This document shows positions 1 through 11,977 of a stretch of 64,000 bases of DNA, piece after piece. The position numbers were made by a program, and so were the translations under genes. The DNA lies in contig CM022679.1 of NCBI GenBank assembly GCA_012295275.1, forward strand, positions 19,782,342 through 19,846,341, given 5' to 3'. The DNA comes from Chrysomallon squamiferum (lineage: Eukaryota; Mollusca; Gastropoda; Neomphalida; Peltospiridae). The first letter of the stretch is position 1. Each line of letters opens with the position of its first letter. The notes beneath the pieces are model-generated. The model searched no databases. It was given only the letters and a program-made list of their open reading frames with translations, and was not told the origin of the DNA.

Positions 1-273
1 TGATGCACATAGCTTTCCATTTTCTTTTTCTAATGACATTAAAACACAGAAATATATATAAATGAATCTGATTTGATATTCTAAATAAAAAAAAAAATTA
101 TATTATACAAAAAAGAAAGAAAAGAAAAGAAAAACTCCCCCAGAAAATGCTGGCATTCATAGGTTTATTTATTCATAGTTAGACTATATTATTAAGAACG
201 TTTTTTAAAGAATAAAGTTTTAATCTTAAACAAGATTTAATTTAAATTGTTTTCTGGAGGTAGGTTTCTGCAG

Positions 274-1650
274 CAGACATCCCCAAACGTATTTTACGAT
301 TCTCTGTGTATGACGTTGACAAGAGGCGAGTTCGTCATTCACTAGGTCACGTGATGGTTTCTTTAAGAGACTGCGATTTAACAAAAGGAGAAACTATGTG
401 GAGTGATTTGGAACCTATGGCTCATGTAATGTATATTTGTGATTCAATGAATATTTTTGAAAATGTAATTTCTGTTACCATTAAAGGTAAAACATCAGAA
501 AAATGTTTGTAACTAACAAAATAAAAAAATTATAAAAATTAAAATAATTACATGAAATAACAATGTCTAATTATTATAGATTTAATATTTAAACCATGTT
601 TCTACTCTTTAAAAAAAAGAAATAAATGAAATTCAGCATTCTACAATTTGCTTTTATTATTTATTATTATAATATTATTCAGGAAATTTAAATTTCATTT
701 ACTGTATAAAAATGACAGTGTGTGTGTGTTAAATTTGCAGACCACTCACTCATTAGGTGAAATACTGTTTAGCTTGACCTACTTGCCTAATTCTGACAAA
801 ATCAAAGTTGTCATCATAAAAGCCAGAAACCTCAGACAGTTTGACTTTGATGGAGACACAGGTAATTTACTGAAAACATATTACACTCTTGTTTTATATA
901 TATATGTAATGAACATGTACCTATAACACCCACACACACACACACACACACAAACATACACATACACACACAACCATACACATAGAGGTAATAATATAAT
1001 AATATACATTACAATACATCAAATATTATCTCTGTTCTAGTTACATTCACATATATATAAAATATACATAGAAAAAATGTGCCATAAAAATGTTATCGAT
1101 CGTAAATACAGTTGGAAAAGTAAATTCAAAACAGTTAAAAATTATTAAAATATATTTAATAACAAAATGGTTGCTGTTGTTGATACTGATTATTTATATT
1201 ACTACATTCTATTTACTAACACAGTAGTTTCTGTTGTTATTGTTACTGAATATTGATATCACTGAAAGATAAGATGGTGTTGTTAAGATGGCTCTGTTTT
1301 CACCAGGCATGTATGTTCGAGTTCAACATTACTATGGACGTAAGAGTCACAAGACAAAGAAAACAGCTGTACAGTTTGGATCCCCTGAACCTGACTTCAA
1401 CGAGTCATTTGCCTTTCACATCGCTGGACGTCAGCTGGAACAAAGCAGCATCATCATATCTCTGATGAAAACAGTCTCTAACGGCCGTTTCAGATATGAT
1501 GAGGAGTATGGAAGGGTGGTAGTAGGGTCTTTCATGGTTGCCAGAGGGGAGGAGCTGATGCACTGGCAGGAGGTGTTGTCCCAGCCTCGGACTCCTATCA
1601 GTAAATGGCATGCACTGACAAGTTTGATAACTTCCAGTTCTTCCGATTAA
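274..1650 (+). CDS. SYT12-like: Synaptotagmin 12-like, C-terminal three exons (5' part outside window)
   Basis: Three coding exons are visible: about 274-425 (the acceptor could also be 277), 741-861 and 1307-1650, each with AG/GT borders and matching phases (0, then 1), ending in TAA. The first exon is the end of a C2A domain (LRFSVYDVDK, WSDLEP). The other two form a complete C2B domain: LGEILFSLTYLP, then KVVIIKARNL, then a C-terminal RVVVGSFM..RG.EL.HW.E.LS.P....WHAL block. I recall that last block as closest to SYT12. Synaptotagmins are membrane-tethered vesicle trafficking proteins. The usual acidic calcium ligands of C2B look degraded: the canonical SDPYVK motif reads DTGMYV here, which fits the calcium-independent SYT12 branch. 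The N-terminal membrane segment and most of C2A lie left of the window. The family is certain; the subtype is moderately sure. Confidence 0.8.
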
Positions 1651-1780
1651 AATGGAGTGAATTTTTACACATATTTCAGTAAATAGTAAAACAGGAATTT
1701 AATACAGTATAAACATATTTATGATGGAAATAAATTCGTAGATATAAATTCATATCAAGGTGAATAAAACCTTGCAGAAA
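1651..1780 (+). promoter_or_regulatory. Synaptotagmin 3' UTR with poly(A) signal
   Basis: Directly after the TAA stop, an AATAAA hexamer lies at 1729-1734, about 80 nt downstream, with another AATAAA near 1763. This is the likely 3' end of the synaptotagmin transcript. The hexamer is common by chance in such AT-rich DNA, so usage is inferred from position only. Confidence 0.4.
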
Positions 1781-2631
1781 TTTATATTATAAATTATAAT
1801 GTTAAATTAATCAGTTTTATTTTTAAAATTATTATATTTCATTTAAAATGCATGCAAAAATGAATGAAAGCAGTTTCTTATTAACACCATTTTACAAAAA
1901 GGACAGGTGAATGTTTTTGAAAACAGAATGATAATCATAAAAAATAAATAGGTAAATAAATAAATAAATAAAATTATTTAAAATAATTTTAAGAAGTACT
2001 CATAATTATTAACTATTGAGAAGGGTATTTGATAAGTCTTTCTCAGATTAGCGTGTGATGGGTTGTTTAGTAGATGTAAATAATGCCAGTCAGTAGTCAA
2101 GCTGTGTGGTGGATGTTACTTTAGACTTCAGCTTTAGTCAAGCAAGTTATTCAAGTAAGTTAAAATATTAAGTCATATTATCACATTATGTATGATCTAT
2201 GTACAGCAGAAATATCCAATAATATAAGAGGACTTGTATACCTTAGTGGCATCATTCTATTGGGAAATATAATGCCCTGGAATGTGTTTCAAATTTTTCT
2301 CTTCAAGAATTATATTTTTAGAATCACAATAATTTAACCACAAAGTCAGCTGTTGTATTTGAATTTTTTTTTATAATTGCTGAAATTCCTTTTATACATA
2401 TTGGAAAATTTACTGAAATGTTTAGTTTTAATTCACATAAATTATGAGATCAACATATTTTTACATAAACACAATTCCTTCACCACTAACAGATCCAGAT
2501 TTGTATTCACTGAATACCTTTATATCAATCTTTTCTACATTATCTGCATCACAGTGTTAAACAACTGATTTTAATTTATTTTTAATAATACTGTCATTAC
2601 TGCTACTATGGTTGCTGCTACTATTCATGAT

Positions 2632-2638
2632 GATAATA

Positions 2639-2689
<51 letters not shown>
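2632..2689. repeat. (TAA)n microsatellite
   Basis: About 58 bp of nearly perfect AAT/TAA trinucleotides. No gene is associated. Confidence 0.9.
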
Positions 2690-5600
2690 TGTATTTTCTT
2701 TTTTGATGCAGACAAAACATTGTTTCTCCCAAAACTATTTTACAGTAAATTTAATAATAATATAATAAAATAATAAAAATGTGTACACACATAGACACAT
2801 GAACATATATTTGTATGAATGAATATGTATGTGTGAGTGTGTGTGTGTTTTAAGACAAAAATTAAAATTTAAATACTAATATAAAATTTCTTTTTCACAA
2901 ATTGATTATATTAATAATGGTAATAACGGCAACAATGAACTTTTTTTACAGAATTTTTTCTTCAGAAATCACTTTTAACAACAGTAATATTTTTGAGACC
3001 AAATATTTTTTGAATAATTTTTTGAAAATACTACTACTATTACTACTATTACTAGTCTAATAATAATTATTATTAGAAAAAATATTACTGTTGTTGTTGT
3101 TGTTATAAATTTGTTTAAAATTTTTTGAATATAACAATATGTTATTATTCTTTTTAATGGATTTTTTTTGTTGTTGTTGCTTTGTTGTTGTTGGTTTTTT
3201 GTTTTTTTGTAATATAGTATTATGTGAAGAAGTTTTTTTTAACTTTCATAAATTGTTGTTAAGTTTAACCACCTTATTGTATTAATTTGAATCCTTCACA
3301 TTAAACTCATTATTCTGACAAAAGAGACTAAAATGAGATAAAAAATTGTCATGCCTGTACTTAAAAAAACCTTATCCCGTACTGAAAAATGTCTTCTGAT
3401 AGACATGAGATCAAAACCAGCCACAGTTTAGATTTCATTGCTCCCTCTTTTCTTTTAACAAAAATAAAATTTTCAGAATTAGTTTTTAACAAAATTAGTG
3501 TATAAAACATTGTTTTCTCTCTTGTAAAACATTATATGAAATATTTTCTTTAAAATAGATGTCTTTACATCTGTCTCACAGTGCCACAATTCATCATTCT
3601 TCATTATTCATTTTTCTTTGGATTTGTTGGCTGCTTAGTCTTATCATTATTTTTTTAAAGTAATAATAATGAATTTTAAAATGTATTAAAAAATAAATTA
3701 TAGAAACCTTTTATTGCAGTTTATGCATTTGTATATTAAAGTCAAATTAGAATTCATACATGTACACATTTTTATTTTAAATGTTTAAATGTGTTTACAG
3801 AAGATAAAAAAAGTACACTGTACAAAGAGTAGCATTAATTCTTTAATTAGCCCGGTAATTTTATTACTATGTAGCAACTTTTACATTATTTTAACTGTTT
3901 AGAAATTTCATTCATGTTAAAAGATATTGTTGTTATTCAATAATAATAATAATAATAAGTACAATTATTAGTAACTTAATATGAAAACATCAAAGTACAG
4001 TGAAAGATTTTCACAAGAAATATTTAGTATAGCTAATGTAATTTTTTTTTTTTTTTAAATCTTTATTGTTAAATTTAAAATATTTGCTTGTTCTTATAAC
4101 TGTGATAATTTTCAACTGATTGTAAAGTATCTGCATAATTAATATCTGCACAAATGTATTTTTTTATGTCAGACTTAGGAAATAAACAGTTCATTCTGTA
4201 TACAGCATAACTAAGAATCAGAAATTTATAATCTGTAAATATGCACATATTATCAGGGATATTCCCAGAAATTCACCAAAATTTACACTGTTTTAATTTC
4301 TGGGGTTTTTTGTCAAAAGAAAAATAAATATTTTCACTAAATGTAATTTGTTGTTGTATTTTATTTTCACTATAAAACATTTGTTCACCAGGTTTTATTA
4401 AGAAAATATAAAGCATGACAACATCTATCACACACATTACAATTCTGTTTCCAAAAATTATGCATATATTTGAAAACACATACACACATTTCTCTCTTTA
4501 TTTTGAGATTTTACATTTGTTGTTCAAATTCGATGTTTGCTGACTAAACAAATTAATATGATCAGGTTTTATATAACATGTATTTGTTTTTAACTAAATC
4601 AGTTTTAACTTGTTTTTCTTAAATCATTTAATAATTTTATTGTTATATGATATAGCAGTGATGTACTAATACTAAGCAATATTGATTGCTTTTAGAGCTC
4701 TAACAAATGTTTATATTTTGTGGTTTTAAGTGAGAAGAAGACAAAATGTACAGGCTGGTTGGCTTTGGAGATTATTTCAAATAATAAAGGCTTTATTGTG
4801 CCCAACCTGGCTTTAGGTATCACTAAAACACTGTCTCAGCATGTTTCTTGTTATTTTATTTTAATTTAAATAATTCATGTCTGAAAAACTTTATTTTCTA
4901 ACTAACATATTTAATGGTTATTATTTTTATTTTATTTATTATTGAAACATGGTGTTTTCAGTGTCTAGAATAATGTCAACTCTGATGAGAAAATATGCAA
5001 AGACATTCAATTTTTTTAAATTCTTGATCTTTAGTTTGAATAAAAATATTATTAGGTAATGAATAGGGTATGTTAATATTTATGTAATACAAATTTAGAA
5101 ATAACAAGTGTATTGCTTTAGTGCAATGAATATTTTGTAATCTTTTTATAATTAAGTATAATATATATATATATTTTTTTTTATTTAAAGTATATTTTCT
5201 TGTTAAGTATGACTAGAACAATCTTGAAATTTAGACACAATAACCAAATTAAAAAAGAATAATAAAAAAAAAATAAAAAATAAAATATATATGAACTGAA
5301 ATTAAGTTTCATTTACCTTGTTTTTATTAGGTTAAATACATAAAATATTAGTTTTAATTGCCAGTAAACAAAAACAAATAAGAATTTATTTATTACTTTC
5401 CAACAAATGAACAAATACTAACAAAGTGTTTGGAAAAATTATATTCTAAAACAAAATATAGATAGAATCATTATGTTAATAAAGATTTAATTATAAAAGC
5501 ATTAATTAGATTTAATGAAATGCTAGTCACAACAGACTTTTTTAATTTACAAAAAGACTTTTATTTCACAATCATAATATATGTCACAAAACAAACAGAC

Positions 5601-5724
5601 AAAGTAAATAATTAGGAATTGTAAATATAATTTTAATAAAACAACCTTACAAAAATATATTGGTTAATACACAATTTGTTGAACATCAAGTAAAATCAGT
5701 TTACAAACAATGCAGAGTGGGATA

Positions 5725-5881
5725 CCAGGGGCAGATTATGAGGGGTTTCACAGCTGCACAGAACCCACCTAGCTAATGAATGAAATGGATGCCAGGGGCA
5801 GATTATGAGGGTTTCACAGTTTGGTTTGAAATGATGCAGATTATGAGGGTTTCGACATGACAGAACCCAAGCTAATGAATG
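5725..5881. repeat. Imperfect direct repeats, three partial copies
   Basis: The core gcagattatgagg..gtttc occurs three times (near 5730, 5797 and 5836). The outer two copies are also followed by cagaaccca..gctaatgaatg. The middle copy is shortened. The short minus-strand open frame over it has no family resemblance, so I treat this as non-coding tandem duplication. Confidence 0.7.
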
Positions 5882-6087
5882 CAAAAATGGAAAGAAATTT
5901 TGTTTTGGAATCAACCCAACCTTGGCAAATCTAAAGACATTTTGTTTTAATCACAACCCCTGTATATAGTGTTATAAAATGATTTAAATACAAGTATTTT
6001 ACAAATTTACATATATACAAAACATTTTTTTGAATGAGGTGTGGAACTGATATTAATAAAATAAATATTGGTATCAATGTACTGATT

Positions 6088-6089
6088 AA

Positions 6090-6138
<49 letters not shown>
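6088..6138. repeat. (ATA)n microsatellite
   Basis: About 50 bp of uninterrupted ATA/AAT trinucleotides in the spacer downstream of the cadherin gene. Confidence 0.9.
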
Positions 6139-6522
6139 TTCTAGAATTTTTCACAACTTTCTATTTAATGATGAAACTAATGTCCTCAAATATATTCTAT
6201 GGTTCAGACTAACATTTTGTTTACTTTTTGATATTTGTAAATAAAATGTTAAAATATAAAATTGTAAGTTCTAAATGATTGTGGTGCGATGATAATGATA
6301 TTATTAATTAATATTTAATAACTAACTTGTTTTTAGTATAACATAAAAGTAATTAACTATAAGGATTCTCACAGTTTTAGCTAGCTTGAGGTAGGATAAA
6401 CAATAACAGCTGTCACAACATCTTTATTATCTTAATTCATTAACAACACCTGTCAACTAATATTCCTTGACTTCAAACAGTTTTCTTTCTTTCACAGCTC
6501 TTGCAGATAAACATTACACAGT

Positions 6523-6628
6523 TCATGTGTATGTTATTACAGCACCTTTCTTTATTATTAACAAAGATTCTTTGTCCAGTGTCTGAGACACATCTTCCAG
6601 AAATGACCCTGCTGAAGATACTTGTCCA
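6523..6628 (-). CDS. Candidate alternative last exon of the cadherin gene
   Basis: On the minus strand a strong pyrimidine tract and AG (TTTCTTTCCCAG) precede a 106-nt open segment ending in TGA. Joined in phase 2 to the donor of the exon at 8794-8937, it would give a 36-codon tail including SSAGSFLEDVSQTLDKES and ending AVITYT. The phase matches exactly the one used by the regular last exon (8261-8345). There is no homology evidence, and the segment is also open in another frame, so this may be chance. Confidence 0.22.
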
Positions 6629-7787
6629 CTGGGAAAGAAATTTGACAAAATCTTGTATTAACAGATCTGTTCTGAAATGAAAAATATTGTAAGTAATATT
6701 ATTGCTTTCACAAGAGTGATATATCAAAATAAACATTTTCCTGTTGAATTTTCTTTCTTTTATCTGCATCAATATGAGTGTATGTTAATGTAATAAAAAT
6801 TAATTAATTATAATAATAATGATGATTATGGTGAAGATGATGGTTATAATGATGATGATACTGATGATAATAACAAATAATTTACAGCCAGAAATAATAT
6901 TTTTGAGTTTTCTTTTTTGTTTCTTTATTTATAAGTCTCAAGTGGCCTTTAATGACAAAACAATATATATATATATAAATATTTTCATTTAACAGTGTTT
7001 CAGTAAAGTTATTTAAGTTCTTTAATAATATGGGCTGAAACAGAATTATATTATCAAGCTGTGCAGTTAAGCAGCATGTTTGGCATTTAAAATAGTACTG
7101 TGTCACCTGCTATACTATTTGTATCTTCAAAGTGACAAGTCACTCAATCATCTGATGCATTGTCAGTCACTGTTGGATGTTAATGTGCAATGTTTCCTAA
7201 CTTTACTAATCTGTTGTGTTACATTAGCAGGAAGTTACTTCAGTAATAAGTAAACAAAATAAATAAAAGTATATATATATATATAAATATATACTTTTTT
7301 TAAATATGATATTGAAAAAACATTAGTGTATCAGAAAATTGATGATACAATATATTAACATGAATTATTGGCTGTGTTTAATACATACATGTATAGTATA
7401 AATGTTATTTTTTATCTGTTTTAAGTGTTTCTCCTCCACATAATATCAAAATAATATTTTCTCTTTATAAAAATATAAACCAAAAAACTCTCTCTCTCTC
7501 AATAATTTTGAAAGTTTTAAATAAATTATTATAGAAATGAAAGTAATAAAATTCTGATGAGCCAGTTGAATGAAATATATTTATGAAATAAAATTTAAAA
7601 ACCAAATGCTTTTTGTTTTTTTTCTTCTTTTTTTAACAGCATAATTCACTTACCTTTAATATAACACCCTATGTAAGCAGTAAAAAAAAAAGAGAAAAAA
7701 AAAGAAAGAAATAAGAAAAAATAAGATATAAAATTATAATCAGGCTTTTCATTTAAAAAAATGAATACATTCAGGCAAAAGGTTAAT

Positions 7788-7812
7788 ACAGTTAAACCTC
7801 GTTATAATACCA
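7788..7812. mobile_element. Possible solo pogo/Tc1-like terminal inverted repeat
   Basis: The sequence acagttaaacctcgttataa resembles the CAGT..ACCTCG..TTA ends typical of pogo/Tigger elements. I could not find a matching opposite end nearby, so at most this is a fragment. Confidence 0.25.
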
Positions 7813-8045
7813 ACATCACTGCTCATCTGACTGTAACAAGTGTTCTGAGATTATGAATTACTATATGCACCAACTTCAGTACTGACCCCAAACCACCCCA
7901 GATCTTGCCCAACTGATTTACATCACCATTTCTTGAAAACAAATATAATGTATGTTTGTTTTGAAGTCACTGATATCAAGGAATAAATATGATATCCTGT
8001 GTTGTTTTCAAATAAAAAACTGAAGAAAGGACACAGGTGGGATTG

Positions 8046-8051
8046 TTTATT
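8046..8051 (-). promoter_or_regulatory. Candidate poly(A) signal of the cadherin gene
   Basis: TTTATT on the plus strand reads AATAAA on the minus strand, about 210 nt past the cadherin stop codon at 8261-8263. Position is the only support. Confidence 0.35.
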
Positions 8052-8260
8052 TACTGAAGTATTTGATGGAATGTCATTTGGTTCAAAATAATAAAACTAT
8101 TAGGAAGGAATAAAAACTTACACACATATATATACATACACATGTATAAATAATTATAAATATGTTAAATATTGCATAAATCAATTAGAAAAATCAAAAG
8201 TTTTAACTTATTTTATAACAATATTATCCTGCATTAATATCTTTTTATGTTTAAAATTTC

Positions 8261-8937
8261 TTACTTTGACATTTTTGTTGTTCTAAGAAATGACTTTGGA
8301 TTAAAGTCAGCAGATTCCTCTCTCACTTCAGCATCTTCATCTGTGCTAGAAAACAGTTGTTTATAGATTAATGTATGGGTTCATATTGGACAGATATATT
8401 ATTCTAATGAAATAAAACTCATAATTTACTAAATGTGTAACAAGAGGTGATACTGATAGAGGCTAAATTTAACCTAGGCACACCTTAAATTTTTTATTTA
8501 GTGTCCAGGGCACATGTCCAACATTATCAGTATTTTTGTTTTAAAATGAAAGCAGTTTTTCTTAAATGTTACATCTAATACAATAATTAGAAAAACTCCA
8601 CTTAGTAAAATCATGGTCCTCTCTGGGTTTTGTCATAAATTAAAATAACAGATGAAATCAGGTAATACTCCCTAAATTGTCATTTCAGATTGGTTCTATT
8701 ATAATTACATTTATCAGTTTTGTGCATTCAGCTTTTCCAACAGATTCTACTATAAAATAAGTAGTAAGAAATAAATTTTGTAAAATTACTCACACATCAA
8801 GTACTTCAGCATTATCAGAATCCACATTGGTTTCATTGAAACCTTCATCAGTTCCTGCATCTTGCTCTATCTTCAAGTGTGTCAGTCTTTTCCTTGCTTT
8901 CTGTGCTTGTATTTGATGAAGTAGATAAGCTTCATGT
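8261..8937 (-). CDS. Cadherin exons 61-62: short cytoplasmic tail and stop
   Basis: Exon 61 is 8794-8937 and exon 62 is 8261-8345 (stop TAA at 8261-8263). They encode a charged tail beginning KHEAYLLHQIQAQKARKR, passing through an acidic stretch (NVDSDNAEVLD, TDEDAEVREES) and ending SFLRTTKMSK. The tail is far shorter than that of human CDH23 (about 270 residues). It lacks the C-terminal ITEL PDZ ligand used by CDH23 to bind harmonin. An internal PDZ ligand or an alternative last exon (see 6523-6628) remains possible. Confidence 0.85.
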
Positions 8938-10201
8938 CTGAAATAAAAACAGTTATAAAGCTTATAACATCACAAATCCAGGTTTACTAACATACCAATT
9001 GTAACATAAAATAGGAAAGGCTTATTGGAAGAAAAAAATTGGAAGAAAAAATCATTAATTATAATCCTATGCTGAAAGGTATTTTCATAATTTGGTGATT
9101 TTAAAAATCTTATAATTTTATTATATTTTTTAATAAAATGAATTTTGTTCATGTTTCTACAAAATATATGAAAACATATTGCATCATTTATCATTTAATG
9201 GTTAGGAAATGTGATTACTTCTTCCATATTCGTATTATAGCAATGATGGCAGCAATGGATCCAATGAACATGATACCAGCAATCACCAGGATAGCAATCT
9301 CTGCTTTACTGATTGTGTAAGCCTGTCTCATTCTCACTCCTGAGGTGACTGTCACCCTCACAGGAGGAGGTGTGGTTGGTGAATGTACCTTAAACACGTC
9401 ATAATTGTTGAAAATACTCTTTATTTCATCTGCTTTGTCCTTTGATCTTCTGAAATAATAAATAAAAAGAACATACCTTATCGTTCACTGATATTGTCTC
9501 AGAATAAAATAACTAAGCTTTTATCTGATTAGAACTTTTAATACTCACAGAGTATATTAGATAACTATGCTGCTCTGCAAGATAATATTGTTATGCAAGA
9601 ATATTTCTTATTCAGAGAAATATTTCAAAAGTATTCTTATTTATGTGTGACTAAAAACTGAAAAAAATGTTTAAATTAATTTTAAGATTTCTGATTATAA
9701 CTAATAATCAGACATACTTAACAAAGTCTTCATAAGTGATGGGCTTCCCTGTCTGCACATTAAAAGCATGAAGACTGAGATCAGTCCTGAAAGAAAAAAA
9801 CAGAAAACTGGGTTTTAAAATCACTCTGACAACTTAACAGTAAAAAAAAAAAAAAAAAAAAATACCTAAAACACAAGATGACCAAACCATGCATATAAGC
9901 ATTTTATTATAAAATATTAATTGACAAAACGTAAACTAAAAAACAGATTTCAGGAAAAATAACACAATTTATATGTTTAGGATTTATTTGTCCTTTTTTT
10001 TTTTAATTGTAGATTTTAAGAAATAAAAGGAACACATATTTAATTTATTAGAAAATCTTCAAACTAATTACTGTACATGGTTACCAGTCAAAGCTTCTGT
10101 TGCTTGTTACAAAGTGAGGAAAGCTTTCTTCCAGCTGTACTTCAAATCCTAGTATGCTACTCAGATTTCTGAAATACATATACATTTTAAAACATAACCT
10201 A

Positions 10202-10264
<63 letters not shown>

Positions 10265-11928
10265 CAGAGAGAGAGAGATGGTTTATCAAATTTCTCTGAC
10301 TTATTTTGTTCTAACACTCCTTCTTCTATCTTTTACTATTTCTTTACATCTCTTTTTCTACACCCAGATCTAACTTTTTTATATCTTGTTTTATGTACTT
10401 TATTTTACCAACAAAAATGTTAACTGTCCTGAATGTTTTCACAAAAGAAGTATTTTGGATATTGATATAAATACATAATTAACACATCATTTTAGGAATC
10501 AAAATTAGTTTACCAAATTAAGCAATGTGAACATTGCTATGAACTGAATTAAAAATAATTACCTGATATACATTTCTTTATTTGAATCAAATTTAGATGC
10601 TGAGATCCCAACAGTGAAACCGAACCTGTGTACATCAGACAAAACAATAACCTGAAAGTAATTAAATTAACATTTGAGTTACAACACAACAGTTTTAATG
10701 TTAGGTTGCTTATATACTCAGCATCTAGATAAAATTAAACTTTCAGTGAGAACAATTTTTATATTCTGATTCCTTGTTATAAGTATTTAAAGTTAAAAAC
10801 AGAATTAGATATCTAATGTCAGAGAGTTAAGAATCTTATAATTTTGATTTAACATCTGCCATACCTTGATAGCAATATGGCTAGAATGACCCAGTCCATT
10901 CATATCAGTTGCTGTGACATTCAGAAATAGAGTATTTGACTTTGCTCGGGCAATGGGCTGAAGGGTTACAATCTGACCAGTCGGGTTGTAAATACCAAAC
11001 ATATTTTCACTGCCAGACAGTCTGAGTGTTATTTCACCATTAACTCCTTCATCCTTGTCTGTCACCTGAGAAATAATATTTATATCATTATAACAATACT
11101 TGTATCATACAATGTAATGATATTTATACACAAAATGTAATAATACTCATATCACAAGATGTAATGATACACATATCACAAGATGTAATAATACTCGTTA
11201 CACCAGATGTAATAATATTTATAACACACATGTTGGCATTTTATAACGGTACAGAGATATCAAATCTTGAGAAAAACTGATAAATAAATATTTAAATGTA
11301 AAACACTATGATACCCATTTAACATATTTTCTTTTTTATACCGAAATGAATGCTCTGTCTACCAAATATTCAATTAATTAGTAATGAAATATGAAAAAAG
11401 AAGTAACTATACATAAAGGCTTTTCTCAGAAAAATGCCTAATTAACTGATATAATAAAATAAAAGATTTTTCACTGAAATGGTTAACATAATTAGCAATA
11501 TTATTTGTTGTTGTTGTTGTTGTTGTGGTTGTGTGTGACCGTACTTTCATGTGTTATGTTTTATTCATTTTATTATGTTGTCCCTGGTACTCACTGTCAG
11601 TGTTGTCAGTAGGTAGTTCCTCCCCGCTGATTTAGGAATTCCAAACACTGATGTGTCACTGATGCTAGGCTGTGGTTTGTGGAATGCTGGGACATTGTCA
11701 TTTACATCGTCCACATTTACTGTGATCTCTGCCACATCACTTCTCACTTATAAAATCATGAAAATAGCTACTTGGTTTCTGGGTTTAAGATATATGTATC
11801 TTTAACATGTGAATCCAGAATGCATTCTAGTATGACTTTGAATATCATATGTTACTCAGTTTTTAGAAATGTATACATATAAATGTGTATTTATTTATGT
11901 GTGTGTGTGTGTGTGTGTGTTTATATTC

Positions 11929-11977
<49 letters not shown>

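Larger units (their letters stand above)
1781..6472. other. AT-rich spacer between synaptotagmin and cadherin genes
   Basis: I see no convincing gene here on either strand. The sequence is low-complexity A/T with AAT, GTT and T runs. A short GC-richer patch near 4733-4815 has an open frame but no recognisable domain or consistent splice sites. It also contains AATAAA, so it could be an alternative 3' end or an old repeat. Confidence 0.5.

Noticed and set aside
4733-4815. Short open segment in the synaptotagmin 3' flank (KCTGWLALEI)
   Set aside because: No matching acceptor/donor pair in phase with a neighbouring gene and an AATAAA inside; too weak to call an exon.
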